NCBI RefSeq assembly: GCF_001618175.1
Contig: NZ_LPXN01000094.1
Location: 51,115 to 115,114 of the forward strand
Length of the DNA: 64,000 bases
Origin: Oceanibaculum pacificum
Lineage (GTDB): Bacteria > Pseudomonadota > Alphaproteobacteria > Oceanibaculales > Oceanibaculaceae
Direction of reading: 5' to 3'
Shown: positions 27,642 through 38,896 of the stretch, in pieces
Position numbering within the stretch: position 1 is the stretch's first letter
Layout: every line of letters starts with the position of its first letter
Made by a program: the position numbers and the translations under genes
The notes under the pieces: model-generated
Seen by the model: only the letters and a program-made list of their open reading frames with translations
Database searches by the model: none
What the model was told of the DNA's origin: nothing

Positions 27642-28046
27642 TCAGGCCTGCTCGATTTCGACCAGCGTGCCGCAGAAATCCTTTGGATGGAGGAATAGCA
27701 CCGGCTTGCCGTGCGCGCCGATCTTCGGCTCGCCATCGCCCAGCACACGGGCGCCCTCGGCCTTCAGATGATCGCGGGCAGCGAGGATATCCTCCACCTC
27801 ATAGCAGACATGATGCATGCCGCCGGACGGGTTACGATCCAGGAAAGCCTGCACCGGCGATTTCTCGCCCAGCGGCTGCAACAGCTCGATCTTGGTGTTG
27901 GGCAGAGTCACGAAGACGGTCGTCACCCCATGCTCGGGCATATCCACCGGATCGGAGACATTCGCCCCCAGCGCGGTGCGGTACAGGTTGGCCGCCGCCG
28001 CGATATCCGGCACCACGATGGCGACATGGTTCAACCGGCCGATCAT
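27642..28046 (-). CDS. mce: Methylmalonyl-CoA epimerase
   Basis: 134 residues of the glyoxalase/VOC fold. It converts the S to the R form of methylmalonyl-CoA in propionyl-CoA breakdown. Metal ligands fit His in GRLNHVAIVVPD, His in GGMHHVCYEVED and Glu in CGTLVEIEQA. It lies between rnj and DUF1467, the usual alphaproteobacterial order. The mutase genes are not in the window. Confidence 0.94.
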   Translation of the reverse strand: MIGRLNHVAIVVPDIAAAANLYRTALGANVSDPVDMPEHGVTTVFVTLPNTKIELLQPLGEKSPVQAFLDRNPSGGMHHVCYEVEDILAARDHLKAEGARVLGDGEPKIGAHGKPVLFLHPKDFCGTLVEIEQA

Positions 28047-28086
28047 TCACTCTCTCCTTCGATGCGGGTGCGCGATGATAGGCCGC

Positions 28087-29832
28087 TCAGGCCAGCCTGA
28101 CCACATGCACATCTGTCACAGGCTTGCGCCCCAGCTCCGCATTGATCGCCCGGCGCACGGCGATGCGCACCGCTTCTGCCACCGCGGCATCGTCCTTGCG
28201 GTCGGCCGCGCGCAGCCCCTCCACCGCGTCGGCGGCGATGTCGATGATGTCCTCTCGCATCGGATCTTCGCCCTCCAGCACGCCCTGAAAGCTGCCCATC
28301 GGATCGGTGCGCAGCTTGCCGGCCTTGTCGAGCACGATGGTCATGACGATGGCGCCGCTATGCATCAGCCGGTTGCGGTCGCGCAGCACCGGGTCGCCTA
28401 GCGAAACCAGGCGCTTGCCATCCACCGCCAGCCGGCCGGCGAACACCTCGTCGACCACTTCGGCTGGGCCGGGATGCAGGCGCACCACATCGCCATTGGC
28501 AATCGACAGCGCCACCGGCACCTGGCATTCCCGCGCCAGCTTCGCATGCTCGATCAGATGCCGGCTCTCGCCATGCACCGGAATGGCGACCTCCGGGCGG
28601 ACATGCTGGTACATGCGGATCAATTCGTCGCGCGCCGGATGGCCAGAGACATGGATGTCATCGTTGGTCGCCGTCACCACCTCGATATTGCGGCGGATCA
28701 GCGCATTCTGCACCCGCGCGATGGATTTCTCGTTCCCCGGAATGACGCGGGACGAGAAGATCACCGTATCGCCGCCCTCCAGCGTCACATGCGGGTGGCT
28801 GTCGGAGACGATGCGCGACAGCGCCGCGCGGGGCTCGCCCTGGCTGCCGGTGCAGATCAGCAGCACCTTGTCCTTCGGCAGGAAGCCGGCATCGTGCTCG
28901 CTGACGAAATCGATGCCCTGGAGATAGCCATTCTCCTTCGCCGAGGCGGTCATGCGCCATAGCGACCGGCCGATCAGCGCCGGATGGCGGCCGTTCGCCT
29001 CCGCCACCTTCGCCATGGTCTCCAGCCGCGCCACGTTCGAGGCGAAGCAGGCGACGGCAACGCGGTTGGTCTTATATTTGGCGACCAGCTCGATCATGTT
29101 CTTGCGCACATCGGCCTCGGAGCCGGCGGAGCCAGCCCGGAAGACGTTGGTGGAATCGCCGATCAGCGCCAGCACCCCCTCCTCCCCGATCTCCTGCAGC
29201 CGCGCCTCGTCCGAGGTCGGGCCGACCAGCGGGTCGGGATCGAACTTCCAGTCGCCGGTATGCAGGATCGGCTTGGCCCCGCCGGTGCGAATCACCAGCG
29301 CGTTCGGCTCGGGAATCGAATGGGTCAGGGTCACCAGCTCGATCTCGAACGGCCCGACATCGAACCGGCCCGACATCGGCACGATGGTGATCTCCACCTC
29401 GCGGCCGAAATCGGTATCCTCCAGCTTGCGGCGCAGCACCGAGGCAGTGAAGGGCGTGGCATAGATCGGGCAGCGCAGTTGCTGCCACAGATAGGGCACT
29501 GCCCCCAGATGATCCTCATGCGCATGGGTCAGCACCAGGCCGACCAGCTCGTCCTTGCGCTCGACGATGAAGGACGGGTCGGGCATGACCACCTCGATCC
29601 CCGGCATGGAATCGTCGCCGAAAGTGACGCCCAGATCGACCATCAGCCATTTGCCCTGCGACCGGTACAGGTTGAGATTCATCCCGATCTCGCCGGCGCC
29701 GCCCAATGGCAGGAAATAGACTCCCTTATCCTCCGGGTCGAGGAAATCGCCGCTGCTATGGCCGTTGATCGCCGTTCCGTTCGCTTTGGATGTCTTGGGG
29801 TGCGTACCGTTCGCCTTGCGCTTGCTGCTCAT
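28087..29832 (-). CDS. rnj: Ribonuclease J
   Basis: 581 residues. RNase J is a metallo-beta-lactamase exo/endonuclease of mRNA and rRNA processing. The metal motif is HAHEDHLGAVPYL, with VHGESRHLIEHAKLAR further on for the beta-CASP region. ATG 29832 begins MSSKRKANGTHPK, a basic low-complexity leader of about 35 residues before the conserved GVYFLPLGGAGEIGMN. The start overlaps the coaX stop by four bases. The frame open upstream is inside coaX. Confidence 0.94.
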   Translation of the reverse strand: MSSKRKANGTHPKTSKANGTAINGHSSGDFLDPEDKGVYFLPLGGAGEIGMNLNLYRSQGKWLMVDLGVTFGDDSMPGIEVVMPDPSFIVERKDELVGLVLTHAHEDHLGAVPYLWQQLRCPIYATPFTASVLRRKLEDTDFGREVEITIVPMSGRFDVGPFEIELVTLTHSIPEPNALVIRTGGAKPILHTGDWKFDPDPLVGPTSDEARLQEIGEEGVLALIGDSTNVFRAGSAGSEADVRKNMIELVAKYKTNRVAVACFASNVARLETMAKVAEANGRHPALIGRSLWRMTASAKENGYLQGIDFVSEHDAGFLPKDKVLLICTGSQGEPRAALSRIVSDSHPHVTLEGGDTVIFSSRVIPGNEKSIARVQNALIRRNIEVVTATNDDIHVSGHPARDELIRMYQHVRPEVAIPVHGESRHLIEHAKLARECQVPVALSIANGDVVRLHPGPAEVVDEVFAGRLAVDGKRLVSLGDPVLRDRNRLMHSGAIVMTIVLDKAGKLRTDPMGSFQGVLEGEDPMREDIIDIAADAVEGLRAADRKDDAAVAEAVRIAVRRAINAELGRKPVTDVHVVRLA

Positions 29833-30602
29833 TGTGTCCTGTTCAGACGATTCACGATTACCAGACCCCGCATTGTCAGGTCCTGGTCCAAATGGTCGAA
29901 AATATCCGTGGCCTCGGCGAACAAGGGTACCAGCCCGCCGGTCGCCACCACTTTCATCGGCTGGCCGAATTCGGCGCGGATGCGCGCCACCAGCCCCTCG
30001 ATCAGCGATACATAGCCCCAGAAGATGCCGGATTCGAAACAGCCGACGGTCGTGGAGCCGATCACCTTCTCCGGCCGCCGCACCGCCACGCGCGGCAGCA
30101 GGGCCGCCGCCATGCGCAGCGCCTCGATGGACAGGTTGATGCCGGGCGCGATAGCGCCGCCACAGTAATTGCCGTCCCCGTCCACCACGTCGAAGGTCGT
30201 CGCCGTGCCGAAATCCACCACGATTGCCGGCCCGCCATACAGATGGTGCGCCGCAACCGTGTTGACCAGACGGTCCGCGCCGACTTCCTCCGGCCGGTCG
30301 ACCTTGGCGACGGTGCCCTTGATCACCTCCGGGTCGGTATAGATCAGCGGATCGCAATTGAAATAGCTGCGGCACAGCATTTTCAGATTGAACAGCGTGT
30401 CCGGCACGACCGAGGCAATGAGGCATTGGGTAACGTCGGCGCTCTTCATGCCCTTCAAGGTCATGAGCTGGCTGATCCAGACGGCGTATTCGTCGGCCGT
30501 GCGCTTGGTATCGGTGCCGATGCGCCAGGAGCCGCGCTCGGTATCGCCGTCATACAGGCCGAATTTGATGTTGGTGTTGTTGGAGTTGATCGCCAGCAGC
30601 AT
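29829..30602 (-). CDS. coaX: Type III pantothenate kinase
   Basis: 257 residues. It phosphorylates pantothenate, the first step of coenzyme A synthesis, and is insensitive to CoA feedback. ASKHA-fold motifs are INSNNTNIKFGLYDG at the N-terminus, EVGADRLVN and VVDFGTATTFDVVDG. ATG 30602 lies 18 bases after birA. Overlaps rnj by four bases. Confidence 0.95.
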   Translation of the reverse strand: MLLAINSNNTNIKFGLYDGDTERGSWRIGTDTKRTADEYAVWISQLMTLKGMKSADVTQCLIASVVPDTLFNLKMLCRSYFNCDPLIYTDPEVIKGTVAKVDRPEEVGADRLVNTVAAHHLYGGPAIVVDFGTATTFDVVDGDGNYCGGAIAPGINLSIEALRMAAALLPRVAVRRPEKVIGSTTVGCFESGIFWGYVSLIEGLVARIRAEFGQPMKVVATGGLVPLFAEATDIFDHLDQDLTMRGLVIVNRLNRTQ

Positions 30603-30619
30603 GGCCCTGCCCGCCTCTC

Positions 30620-31369
30620 CTAATCCGGATTGCGCAGATAGATGTCGCCGGCGGAAATACGCTGCCGGCCGGCCTCGGTATCCAGCAACAGCGCGCCATC
30701 GGCATCCAGATCGCCGAATACGCCGTTCAGCGTCCGATCCGGCAGGCGCACCTCAATCTTCTCGCCAAGGCCGACCGCGTCGGCCAGCCAGTTCTGGCGG
30801 ATGGGCGCAAAACCCTGGCTCGACCAGATATAGTACCAGTAGCCCAACCGCTCCAGCAGCGTCGCCCGGGCTTGCGACACGTCGGCATCGCCACCCAGCG
30901 CCGCCAGGCTGGTCGCCGGGCGCTCTGCATTCTCGGGATGGTGCTGCACATTCACCCCGATGCCGATGACGACGTAATCCACCGCCTGCGCGGTGCCGCC
31001 GCCGGTCTCCAGCAGGATACCGGAAATCTTGCCGCCATTGACCAGAACGTCGTTCGGCCATTTCACCACCACCGGGGCGATAGCGCCGACCGCCAGGCGC
31101 ACCGTGTCGCGCACCGCGAGGGCAGCCAGGAAGGATATCTGCGCTGCCCTCGCGGGCGGACAATCCGGACGCAGGATGACGCTGAGATACACATTGCCCG
31201 GTGGCGAAGCCCAGGCCCGACCACGGCGGCCACGGCCGCCCTGCTGCTCCTCGGCTGTCACCACGGTCAGATGGCGCGCGCCCTCCCTAGCCAACCGGTG
31301 GGCCTCGTCGTTGGTCGAAACGACACTGCCCAGGGCGACGATATCGAAGGAGGACAGGCTTCCGGTCAT
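30620..31369 (-). CDS. birA: Biotin-[acetyl-CoA-carboxylase] ligase, monofunctional
   Basis: 249 residues from ATG 31369, which overlaps the nuoN stop (ATGA). It attaches biotin to the carboxylase carrier protein. [17 protein letters not shown] and [19 protein letters not shown] are the catalytic and biotin-binding motifs. The N-terminal DNA-binding domain of E. coli BirA is absent, so it should not act as a repressor. It is the first non-nuo gene after nuoN, as in many alphaproteobacteria. Confidence 0.94.
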   Translation of the reverse strand: MTGSLSSFDIVALGSVVSTNDEAHRLAREGARHLTVVTAEEQQGGRGRRGRAWASPPGNVYLSVILRPDCPPARAAQISFLAALAVRDTVRLAVGAIAPVVVKWPNDVLVNGGKISGILLETGGGTAQAVDYVVIGIGVNVQHHPENAERPATSLAALGGDADVSQARATLLERLGYWYYIWSSQGFAPIRQNWLADAVGLGEKIEVRLPDRTLNGVFGDLDADGALLLDTEAGRQRISAGDIYLRNPD

Positions 31370-32814
31370 CCCGCGAACAGGGAGGCCGCCGCCTGCGCGG
31401 CGGCGTTCAAAATCGGCGCGGGCCACACGAAGAACAGCAGCGTGAACAACCCGCTGACGGCGATCACCGCCCCCATCTCGCGGCCGATCGGACGGTCCAG
31501 CGTTTCCACCGGCTCATCGAAATACATCAGCTTTACGATGCGCAGATAGTAGAACGCGCCGACCACGCTGGACACCACGCCGATGACCGCCAGTGTATAG
31601 AGCTGCGCCTCAATGGCGGCCAGGAAGACGTAGAGCTTGCTGAAAAAGCCGGCCAGCGGCGGAATACCCGCCATGGAGAACATGAAAATGGTCAAGGCCA
31701 CGGCCATCATCGGATGCGTCTTGGAGAGGCCTGCCAGGTCGGAGATATTCTCCACCATGCGGCCCTGCTGGCGCATGCACAGGATGATGGCGAAGGTGCC
31801 GACATTCATGACGATGTAGATCGCCATATAGATCAGCACGCCGCGCACGCCGATCTCGCTGCCCGCCGCCAGGCCGATCAGCGCATAGCCCATATGGCCG
31901 ATCGAGCTGTAGGCCATCAGGCGCTTGATGTTGGTCTGGTTGATCGCGGCCAGCGCGCCCAGGATCATCGAGCCGATGGAGATCAGCACCACAATCTGCT
32001 GCCACTGGTCGGCAATGCCGCCGAACGGCTCCATCATCACCCGGCAGAACAGCGCGATGGCGGCGAATTTCGGCGCGGTGGCGAACAGCGCGGTCACCGG
32101 AGTGGGCGCCCCTTCATAGACGTCCGGCGTCCACATATGGAACGGCACGGCGGAAACCTTGAAGGCCAGCCCCGCGGCCAGGAACACGATGCCGACGATC
32201 ACGCCGACGGAAGCCTCGCCCTGCACCCGCTCCGCCAGCACCGCGAAATCGATGCTGCCGGTAAAGCCGTAGATCATCGAACTGCCATAGAGCAGCATGC
32301 CCGAGGACAGCGCGCCCAGGACGAAATATTTCAGGCCGGCCTCGGTGGAGCGGATCGTATCGCGGCGGATCGCGGCGACGACGTACAGCGCCAGGCTCTG
32401 CAATTCCAGGCCGACATAGAGCGAAATCAGGCTATTGGCCGAGACCATCATCATCATGCCGACCGTGGCCAGCACGATCAGCACCGGATATTCGAAGCGC
32501 GCGGTGTTCTCGCGCTCCAGATAATCCATCGACAGGATGATGGCGACGGCCGAGCCCAGCAGAATGAACAGCTTGGCGAACAGCGCGAACGGGTCGGCCA
32601 CGAACAGGCCGTCGAAGGCCAGTTCCCGCCCGCCCCAGCCGGTGAAGGCGTAGAGCAGCACGGCGGTGACGACGAAGCTGCCGACCGCCAGCCAGGAGAC
32701 CAGGCGCAGCGATTTGTCGCCGATGAACACGCCGATCATCAGCAGGGCCATGGCGGCGCAGGCCAGGAAGATTTCCGGGATGGCCGGCAGCAGGACGAGG
32801 GTTGTGGGTTCCAT
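31366..32814 (-). CDS. nuoN: NADH-quinone oxidoreductase subunit N
   Basis: 482 residues with about 14 transmembrane helices. It is one of three antiporter-like proton channels of complex I. Conserved elements include the helix with [19 protein letters not shown], the [16 protein letters not shown] segment and the Lys in [20 protein letters not shown] (20 residues). Last nuo gene; overlaps birA. Confidence 0.96.
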   Translation of the reverse strand: MEPTTLVLLPAIPEIFLACAAMALLMIGVFIGDKSLRLVSWLAVGSFVVTAVLLYAFTGWGGRELAFDGLFVADPFALFAKLFILLGSAVAIILSMDYLERENTARFEYPVLIVLATVGMMMMVSANSLISLYVGLELQSLALYVVAAIRRDTIRSTEAGLKYFVLGALSSGMLLYGSSMIYGFTGSIDFAVLAERVQGEASVGVIVGIVFLAAGLAFKVSAVPFHMWTPDVYEGAPTPVTALFATAPKFAAIALFCRVMMEPFGGIADQWQQIVVLISIGSMILGALAAINQTNIKRLMAYSSIGHMGYALIGLAAGSEIGVRGVLIYMAIYIVMNVGTFAIILCMRQQGRMVENISDLAGLSKTHPMMAVALTIFMFSMAGIPPLAGFFSKLYVFLAAIEAQLYTLAVIGVVSSVVGAFYYLRIVKLMYFDEPVETLDRPIGREMGAVIAVSGLFTLLFFVWPAPILNAAAQAAASLFAG

Positions 32815-32834
32815 GGTCTCTTAAGCCCCGTCGG

Positions 32835-34361
32835 TCAGCGTGCGGCGATGGCGGTCGAGGCGGCGGACTGCCCCGCCGCGATGGCCGTCTGGTAATTGTC
32901 GAGCAGGTTTTCGACCGACACCGCCATCACGTCCAGGAAGGTGGCGGGATAGATGCCCATCCACAGCACCAGGACGATGAGCGGCGCGAAGATCGCCTTC
33001 TCCCGCCAGTTCAGATCCAGCATCGCCTTCACATCGTCCTTGTCCAGCGTGCCAAAGATCATGCGGCGATACAGATACAGCATGTAGGCAGCGCCCAGAA
33101 CGACGCCGGTGGAGGCCAGGAAGGCAACCCAGGTATTGGCCTGGAACGCGCCCATCAGCGACAGGAACTCGCCGACGAAGCCGCTGGTGCCCGGCAGGCC
33201 GACCGAGGCCAGCATGAACACCATGAACACCAGCGCATAGCGCGGCATGTTGTTCACCAGGCCGCCATAGCGCGAAATCTCGCGGGTGTGCAGCCGGTCA
33301 TAGACCACGCCGACGCACAGGAACAGCGCGCCCGAGACGATGCCGTGGCTCAGCATCTGGAAGATCGCGCCCTGCATGCCCTGCATGGTCAGCGTGAAGA
33401 TGCCCATGGTCACGAAGCCCATATGGGCAACCGACGAATAGGCGATCAGCTTCTTCATGTCCTCCTGCGCCAGCGCCACCAGCGAGGTGTAGATGATGGC
33501 GATGATGGACAGCGCGAAGACCAGCGGCGCGAAGAATTCCGTCGCCTCCGGCATCAGCGGCACGGAGAAGCGGATGAAGCCGTAGCCGCCCATCTTCAAC
33601 AGCACGCCGGCCAGGATGACGGAGCCGGCCGTCGGCGCCTCGACATGGGCGTCCGGCAGCCAGGTATGCACCGGCCACATCGGCACCTTCACCGCGAAGG
33701 AGGCGAAGAAGGCAAGCCACAGCCAGTACTGCATGCCGGCATCGAAGCCGTGCTGCATCAGCGTCGGCAGGTCGGTGGTCCCGGCATCGAAATACATCGC
33801 CAGGATGGCCAGCAACATCAGCACCGAACCGAGCAGCGTGTAGAGGAAGAATTTGAACGCCGCATAGACGCGCCGCGCGCCGCCCCAGATGCCAATGATG
33901 ATGAACATCGGGATCAGCACGGCCTCGAAGAACACATAGAACAGCACCAGGTCGAGCGCGCAGAACATGCCGACCATCATCGTCTCCAGGACGAGGAAGG
34001 CGATCATATACTCCTTCACCCGGTGCTTCACCGACTCCCAGCTCGCCAGCACGCAGATCGGCGTCAGCAGGGTGGACAGCAGCACAAAGAACATCGAGAT
34101 GCCGTCGACGCCCATATGATAGCCGATGCCGAATTCCGGCATCCATTCGACCTTCTCGACAAGCTGGAACTCGGCGGTCGAGTTGTCGAACTGCGCCCAG
34201 ATCATGAGCGACAGGAAGAAGGTGATGAGCGAGGTCCACAGCGCCATGTTCCGGGCGTTGCGCGCAACCACGTCGGGCTCGCCGCGCGTCACCAGGATGA
34301 ACAGCGCCCCCACCAGCGGCAGGAAGGTGACGAGCGAGAGCAAGGGCCAGCTACTGGTCAT
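32835..34361 (-). CDS. nuoM: NADH-quinone oxidoreductase subunit M
   Basis: 508 residues, about 14 transmembrane helices. Antiporter-like proton channel. Diagnostic segments are [20 protein letters not shown] and [20 protein letters not shown], holding the conserved channel Lys, plus the functional Glu in an early helix ([12 protein letters not shown]). Three bases after nuoL and 20 bases before nuoN. Confidence 0.97.
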   Translation of the reverse strand: MTSSWPLLSLVTFLPLVGALFILVTRGEPDVVARNARNMALWTSLITFFLSLMIWAQFDNSTAEFQLVEKVEWMPEFGIGYHMGVDGISMFFVLLSTLLTPICVLASWESVKHRVKEYMIAFLVLETMMVGMFCALDLVLFYVFFEAVLIPMFIIIGIWGGARRVYAAFKFFLYTLLGSVLMLLAILAMYFDAGTTDLPTLMQHGFDAGMQYWLWLAFFASFAVKVPMWPVHTWLPDAHVEAPTAGSVILAGVLLKMGGYGFIRFSVPLMPEATEFFAPLVFALSIIAIIYTSLVALAQEDMKKLIAYSSVAHMGFVTMGIFTLTMQGMQGAIFQMLSHGIVSGALFLCVGVVYDRLHTREISRYGGLVNNMPRYALVFMVFMLASVGLPGTSGFVGEFLSLMGAFQANTWVAFLASTGVVLGAAYMLYLYRRMIFGTLDKDDVKAMLDLNWREKAIFAPLIVLVLWMGIYPATFLDVMAVSVENLLDNYQTAIAAGQSAASTAIAAR

Positions 34362-34364
34362 GGA

Positions 34365-36296
34365 TCAGGCCATCCGAGAGAACACGTACCAGGTCACCAG
34401 CACCACCACGCCGACCATCATGGCAAAGGCATAGTGGTAGAGATAACCGGACTGCAGCAGAGCGGTGCGCTGGGAGATCAGGCGCGTGGTGAAGGCGACG
34501 CCATCCGGGCCGAAGCCGTCGATGACGCGGCCATCGCCCTCCTTCCAGAGGAAGCGACCGAGCCAGCGCACAGGGCGCACGAACAGGAAGTCGTACAGCT
34601 CGTCGATGTACCATTTGTTCAGCAGGAACAGATAGACCGGCCGCCACTGCTCGGCGATTGCGTCCGCCGTGCCCGGGCGCAGCATATAGACGAAATAGGC
34701 CGTCGCGATGCCTGCCGCGCCGACCACGATCGGCAGCAGCTTTACCCAGAGCGGCACATGGTGCGCCGCCTCGATCACATCCTTGCCTTCCAGCACCAGG
34801 ATCGACGCGCCCCAGAATTCCGCCCTGCCGTCGCCGACGAATGCCTCATAGCCGACGAAGCCGGCGAAGATCGCGCCCAGCGCCAGCACGATCAGCGGAA
34901 TCGTCATCACTTTCGGCGATTCATGCACATGCTCCATCACGTGATGGTCGGCGCGCGGCTTGCCGTGGAAGGTGAGGATCAGCAGGCGCCAGGAATAGAA
35001 CGCCGTCAGGAAGGCCGCCAGAATACCGAGCCAGAAGGCGAAATGGCCGATCTGGCTGCCGCTGGCGAAGGCGGATTCGAGGATGATGTCCTTGGAATAG
35101 AAGCCGGCGAAGAACGGCACGCCGGCCAGCGCCAGGGAGCCGATCCACATCAGCCCGTAAGTCAGCGGGATCAGCTTCCAGATGCCGCCCATCTTGCGGA
35201 TATCCTGCTCGTCCGACATGGCGTGGATCACCGAGCCCGCGCCCAGGAACAGCAGCGCCTTGAAGAAGGCATGCGTCATCAGATGGAAGATCGCCGCCGA
35301 ATAGGCAGACACGCCGATGGCGAAGAACATGTAGCCAAGCTGCGAGCAGGTCGAATAGGCGATGACGCGCTTGATGTCGTTCTGCACCATGCCGACCGTC
35401 GCCGCGAAGATCGCGGTGATCGCGCCGAAGAAGGTGACGACCATAAGCGCCTGCGGGGCGTATTCGAACATCGGCGACAGGCGCGCGACCATGAACACGC
35501 CGGCAGTCACCATGGTGGCGGCGTGGATCAGCGCGGAGACCGGCGTCGGGCCTTCCATCGCGTCCGGCAGCCAGGTGTGCAGCAGGAACTGCGCCGACTT
35601 GCCCATTGCCCCCACGAAGAGCAGCAGGCACACGGTGGTCAGCGCATCAAGCTGCATGCCCAGGAAATTGATCTTCTGGCCGACAGCCTCCGGGGCCGCC
35701 TGAAACAGCTGGTCGAAATTCACCGTATCGAACAGCAGGAAGCAGCCGAAGATGCCCAGCATGAAGCCGAAATCGCCGACGCGGTTCACCAGGAAGGCCT
35801 TGATCGCCGCCGCGTTCGCCGTCGGTTTCTGGAACCAGAAGCCGATCAGCAGGTAGGAAGCCAGGCCCACGCCCTCCCAGCCGAAGAACATCTGAATCAG
35901 ATTGTCGGCCGTCACCAGCATCAGCATGAAGAAGGTGAACAACGACAGGTAGGCCATGAAGCGCGGGATCGCCGGATCGTGCGACATGTAGCCGACCGAA
36001 TAGACATGCACCATCGACGACACCACGGTGACGACGATCAGCATGACGGCGGTCAGCGTGTCGACCTTCAGCGCCCAGGACACGTCCAGCGCGCCGGACT
36101 GTATCCAGGTGAACAGCTCGACCGTGCGCGGGTTGCCCCCCAGCGCCACATCGACGAAGGCCAGGATCGACAGCAGCATCGACACCAGCATCAGCGCGCA
36201 GGTGACGATCTGCGCCGCGCGGTCGCCGATGATCCGGCCGAAGAAGCCGGCGACGATGGCGCCCAGAAGGGGCAGGAAGACTATTCCGGCAAACAT
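34365..36296 (-). CDS. nuoL: NADH-quinone oxidoreductase subunit L
   Basis: 643 residues. It has the 14-helix antiporter core plus the C-terminal region that forms the long lateral helix. Motifs: FGWEGVGLASYLLIGFWF, LLHTWLPDAMEGPTPVSALI and MVQNDIKRVIAYSTCSQLGY (each 20 or fewer). Usual length. Between nuoK (six bases) and nuoM (three bases). Confidence 0.97.
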   Translation of the reverse strand: MFAGIVFLPLLGAIVAGFFGRIIGDRAAQIVTCALMLVSMLLSILAFVDVALGGNPRTVELFTWIQSGALDVSWALKVDTLTAVMLIVVTVVSSMVHVYSVGYMSHDPAIPRFMAYLSLFTFFMLMLVTADNLIQMFFGWEGVGLASYLLIGFWFQKPTANAAAIKAFLVNRVGDFGFMLGIFGCFLLFDTVNFDQLFQAAPEAVGQKINFLGMQLDALTTVCLLLFVGAMGKSAQFLLHTWLPDAMEGPTPVSALIHAATMVTAGVFMVARLSPMFEYAPQALMVVTFFGAITAIFAATVGMVQNDIKRVIAYSTCSQLGYMFFAIGVSAYSAAIFHLMTHAFFKALLFLGAGSVIHAMSDEQDIRKMGGIWKLIPLTYGLMWIGSLALAGVPFFAGFYSKDIILESAFASGSQIGHFAFWLGILAAFLTAFYSWRLLILTFHGKPRADHHVMEHVHESPKVMTIPLIVLALGAIFAGFVGYEAFVGDGRAEFWGASILVLEGKDVIEAAHHVPLWVKLLPIVVGAAGIATAYFVYMLRPGTADAIAEQWRPVYLFLLNKWYIDELYDFLFVRPVRWLGRFLWKEGDGRVIDGFGPDGVAFTTRLISQRTALLQSGYLYHYAFAMMVGVVVLVTWYVFSRMA

Positions 36297-36302
36297 CCCT
36301 GG

Positions 36303-36611
36303 TCAGCCCTTCATCATATTGATGTCTTCGACGGCGATGGAGCCGCGATTGCGGAAATAGACGACCAGGATCGCGAGGCCGATCGCCGCCTCCGCCGCCG
36401 CCACGGTGAGCACCAGCATGGCGAAGATCTGGCCGACCAGATCGCCCATGAAGGCGGAAAAGGCGACGAGGTTGATGTTCACCGCCAGCAGCATCAGTTC
36501 GACCGACATCAGGATGATGATGACGTTCTTCCGGTTCAGGAAGATGCCGAAAATGCCCAGCGTGAACAGGATCGCCGCCAGCGTGAGGTAATGGGAAAGA
36601 CCGATCACCAT
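36303..36611 (-). CDS. nuoK: NADH-quinone oxidoreductase subunit K
   Basis: 102 residues, three transmembrane helices. The conserved membrane Glu lie in [10 protein letters not shown] and [16 protein letters not shown] 36611 gives the usual N-terminus [19 protein letters not shown]; the open frame before it lies inside nuoJ. Confidence 0.97.
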   Translation of the reverse strand: MVIGLSHYLTLAAILFTLGIFGIFLNRKNVIIILMSVELMLLAVNINLVAFSAFMGDLVGQIFAMLVLTVAAAEAAIGLAILVVYFRNRGSIAVEDINMMKG

Positions 36612-36615
36612 GGCG

Positions 36616-37230
36616 TCACACCCCTCCGCCCGTCGGAACCTTGACCGTGGCCACCACATCCTCGCGGCGGCGCGCATTCTGCACGGCGATGGATTGCTTG
36701 CGCACCCCCTCGCGCTGGCGCAGCGTCAGCACGATGGCGCCGATCATCGCCACCAGCAGCACCAGGCCGGATGCCTGGAACAGATAGACATACTTCGTAT
36801 ACATGACCCGGCCGATGGCCTCGGTATTAGTCACCTGATCGACCGCCGGGATCGGCAACGCGGCGATCTGCGCCACATCCGCAGCCAGCACCCAGGTGCC
36901 GAACACCAGCCCCAGCTCAACCAGCAGGATCAGCCCGATCAGCCCGCCGATCGGCAGATATTGCAGGAAGCCCTCGCGCAGCTGCACGAAGTTGATGTCC
37001 AGCATCATGACTACGAACAGGAACAGCACGGCCACCGCGCCGACATAGACGACGACCAGGATCATCGCCAGAAACTCGGCCCCGATCAGCACGAACAGCC
37101 CGGCCGCATTGAAGAAGGCCAGAATGAGGTACAGCACGGAATGCACCGGGTTGCGCGAAGCGATAACCATGACGCCGGACGCCACGGTAATGCTCGCGAA
37201 CAGATAGAAGATCAGCGCCTGGATCACCAT
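36616..37230 (-). CDS. nuoJ: NADH-quinone oxidoreductase subunit J
   Basis: 204 residues, five transmembrane helices. Typical segments are [19 protein letters not shown] and [22 protein letters not shown] 37230 preferred over an adjacent TTG at 37233; AAGGGG lies upstream. A gap of 71 bases to nuoI holds no gene. Confidence 0.96.
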   Translation of the reverse strand: MVIQALIFYLFASITVASGVMVIASRNPVHSVLYLILAFFNAAGLFVLIGAEFLAMILVVVYVGAVAVLFLFVVMMLDINFVQLREGFLQYLPIGGLIGLILLVELGLVFGTWVLAADVAQIAALPIPAVDQVTNTEAIGRVMYTKYVYLFQASGLVLLVAMIGAIVLTLRQREGVRKQSIAVQNARRREDVVATVKVPTGGGV

Positions 37231-37301
37231 CAACCCCTTACTGTACCCCCCGAAGGGCCCCCGAAGGCCGAAGCCTTCCCTCTCTCAAACTCTCGCGCGC
37301 C

Positions 37302-37790
37302 TTAGCGGTATGGCGCGTCGATCCGAAGATTGGCCGCGATCTCCGCTTCCCACCGGTCGCCGTTCGCCAGCAGCTTGTCCTTGTTGTAGAACAGCTCCTC
37401 GCGGGTCTCGGTGGCGAACTCGAAGTTCGGCCCCTCGACGATCGCATCGACCGGGCAGGCTTCCTGGCAGAAGCCGCAATAGATGCATTTCGTCATGTCG
37501 ATGTCGTAGCGCGTCGTCCGGCGGCTGCCGTCGGCGCGCGGTTCCGCCTCGATGGTGATGGCTAGCGCCGGGCACACCGCCTCGCACAGCTTGCAGGCAA
37601 TGCAGCGCTCTTCCCCGTTGGGATAGCGGCGCAACGCATGCTCGCCCCGGAAGCGGGCGCTGATCGGTCCCTTTTCGTAGGGATAGTTCAGCGTCACCTT
37701 CGGACGAAAGAAATACTTAAGGGTCAGCGCCATGCCGGAGACCAGCTCCGTGAGGAGAAAAGCACGGGCACTGCGATCGACGAACGCCAT
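37302..37790 (-). CDS. nuoI: NADH-quinone oxidoreductase subunit I
   Basis: 162 residues. Two [4Fe-4S] cluster motifs are complete: [12 protein letters not shown] and [12 protein letters not shown], carrying clusters N6a and N6b between NuoG and NuoB. An amphipathic N-terminal helix precedes them ([20 protein letters not shown]). About 95 non-coding bases separate it from nuoH. Confidence 0.98.
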   Translation of the reverse strand: MAFVDRSARAFLLTELVSGMALTLKYFFRPKVTLNYPYEKGPISARFRGEHALRRYPNGEERCIACKLCEAVCPALAITIEAEPRADGSRRTTRYDIDMTKCIYCGFCQEACPVDAIVEGPNFEFATETREELFYNKDKLLANGDRWEAEIAANLRIDAPYR

Positions 37791-37885
37791 GCTGTCTTAC
37801 TCCAACCCCGTCAAGATCACATCCACCCCGGATGCGGCGCCTACCATAGTCGCCGCCTCCCGGATGGCAAGGAAAACGCCCGCCA

Positions 37886-38896
37886 TCAGGCCGGCAACCA
37901 GTCGAACGCCACCAGCACGCCCGCGGTCAGGATCACCCAGACCAGGGACAGCGGCAGGAACACCTTCCAGCCCAGGCGCATCAGCTGGTCGTAGCGGTAG
38001 CGCGGGAAGGTCGCGCGCACCCACAGGAACAGGAACAGCACCAGGGCAATCTTCAGCGCGAACCAGATCGGGCCGGGAATCCAGTTCAGCGGCGCGATAT
38101 CGAACGGCGGCAGCCACCCACCCAGGAACAGGATGGTGGTCATCGCGCTCATCAGGATCATGTTCGCGTATTCGCCCAGGAAGAACAGGGCGAAGGACAT
38201 GGAGGAATATTCGACGAAATAGCCCGCCACCAGCTCCGACTCGCCTTCCGGCAGGTCGAACGGCGCGCGGTTGGTTTCCGCCAGGGCCGAGATGAAGAAC
38301 ACCACGAACATCGGCAGCAGCGGAATGGCGAACCAGACCGTCTTCTGCGCGTTCACGATGTCCGACAGATTCAGCGAGCCGACGCACAGCAGCACGGTGA
38401 TGATCACGAAGCCGATGGAGACTTCGTAGGACACCATCTGCGCCGCCGAGCGCAGCGCGCCCAGGAACGGATATTTAGAGTTACTCGCCCAGCCGGCCAT
38501 GATGATGCCGTAGACGCCCAGCGAGGAGATCGCGAACAGGTACAGGATGCCGACATTGATATCGGCGATCACCATGCCGTCGCCCACCGGAATCACCGCC
38601 CAGGCCACCATCGCCAGCACGAAGGTCAGCATCGGCGCCATGATGAAGACCAGGCGGTTGGCGCCGGCCGGCAGGATGGTCTCCTTGCCGAACAGCTTCA
38701 AGCCGTCGGCCAGCGGCTGCAACAGGCCGAACGGCCCCACCTTGGCCGGGCCGGTGCGCATCTGCATGCCGGCGATGACCTTGCGTTCCGCCAGCGTCAG
38801 ATAGGCCACGGCCACCAGCAGCGGCACCATGATGGCCAGAATCTGGGCCAGGATGATGATCGTCGGCAGTGCGTAGCCGTCCCAGAAATCAGCCAT
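37886..38896 (-). CDS. nuoH: NADH-quinone oxidoreductase subunit H
   Basis: 336 residues, eight transmembrane helices, forming the quinone-entry site. Conserved segments are [20 protein letters not shown] and [20 protein letters not shown], with acidic residues of the E-channel. The start overlaps the end of nuoG by eight bases. Confidence 0.98.
   Translation of the reverse strand: MADFWDGYALPTIIILAQILAIMVPLLVAVAYLTLAERKVIAGMQMRTGPAKVGPFGLLQPLADGLKLFGKETILPAGANRLVFIMAPMLTFVLAMVAWAVIPVGDGMVIADINVGILYLFAISSLGVYGIIMAGWASNSKYPFLGALRSAAQMVSYEVSIGFVIITVLLCVGSLNLSDIVNAQKTVWFAIPLLPMFVVFFISALAETNRAPFDLPEGESELVAGYFVEYSSMSFALFFLGEYANMILMSAMTTILFLGGWLPPFDIAPLNWIPGPIWFALKIALVLFLFLWVRATFPRYRYDQLMRLGWKVFLPLSLVWVILTAGVLVAFDWLPA

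Noticed and set aside
32802..36644. A 1280-codon open frame on the plus strand opposite nuoM and nuoL
   Set aside because: Its product is a His/Arg/Gln/Asp-rich sequence produced by reading GC-rich hydrophobic codons backwards. The complex I genes on the other strand are complete and unmistakable.
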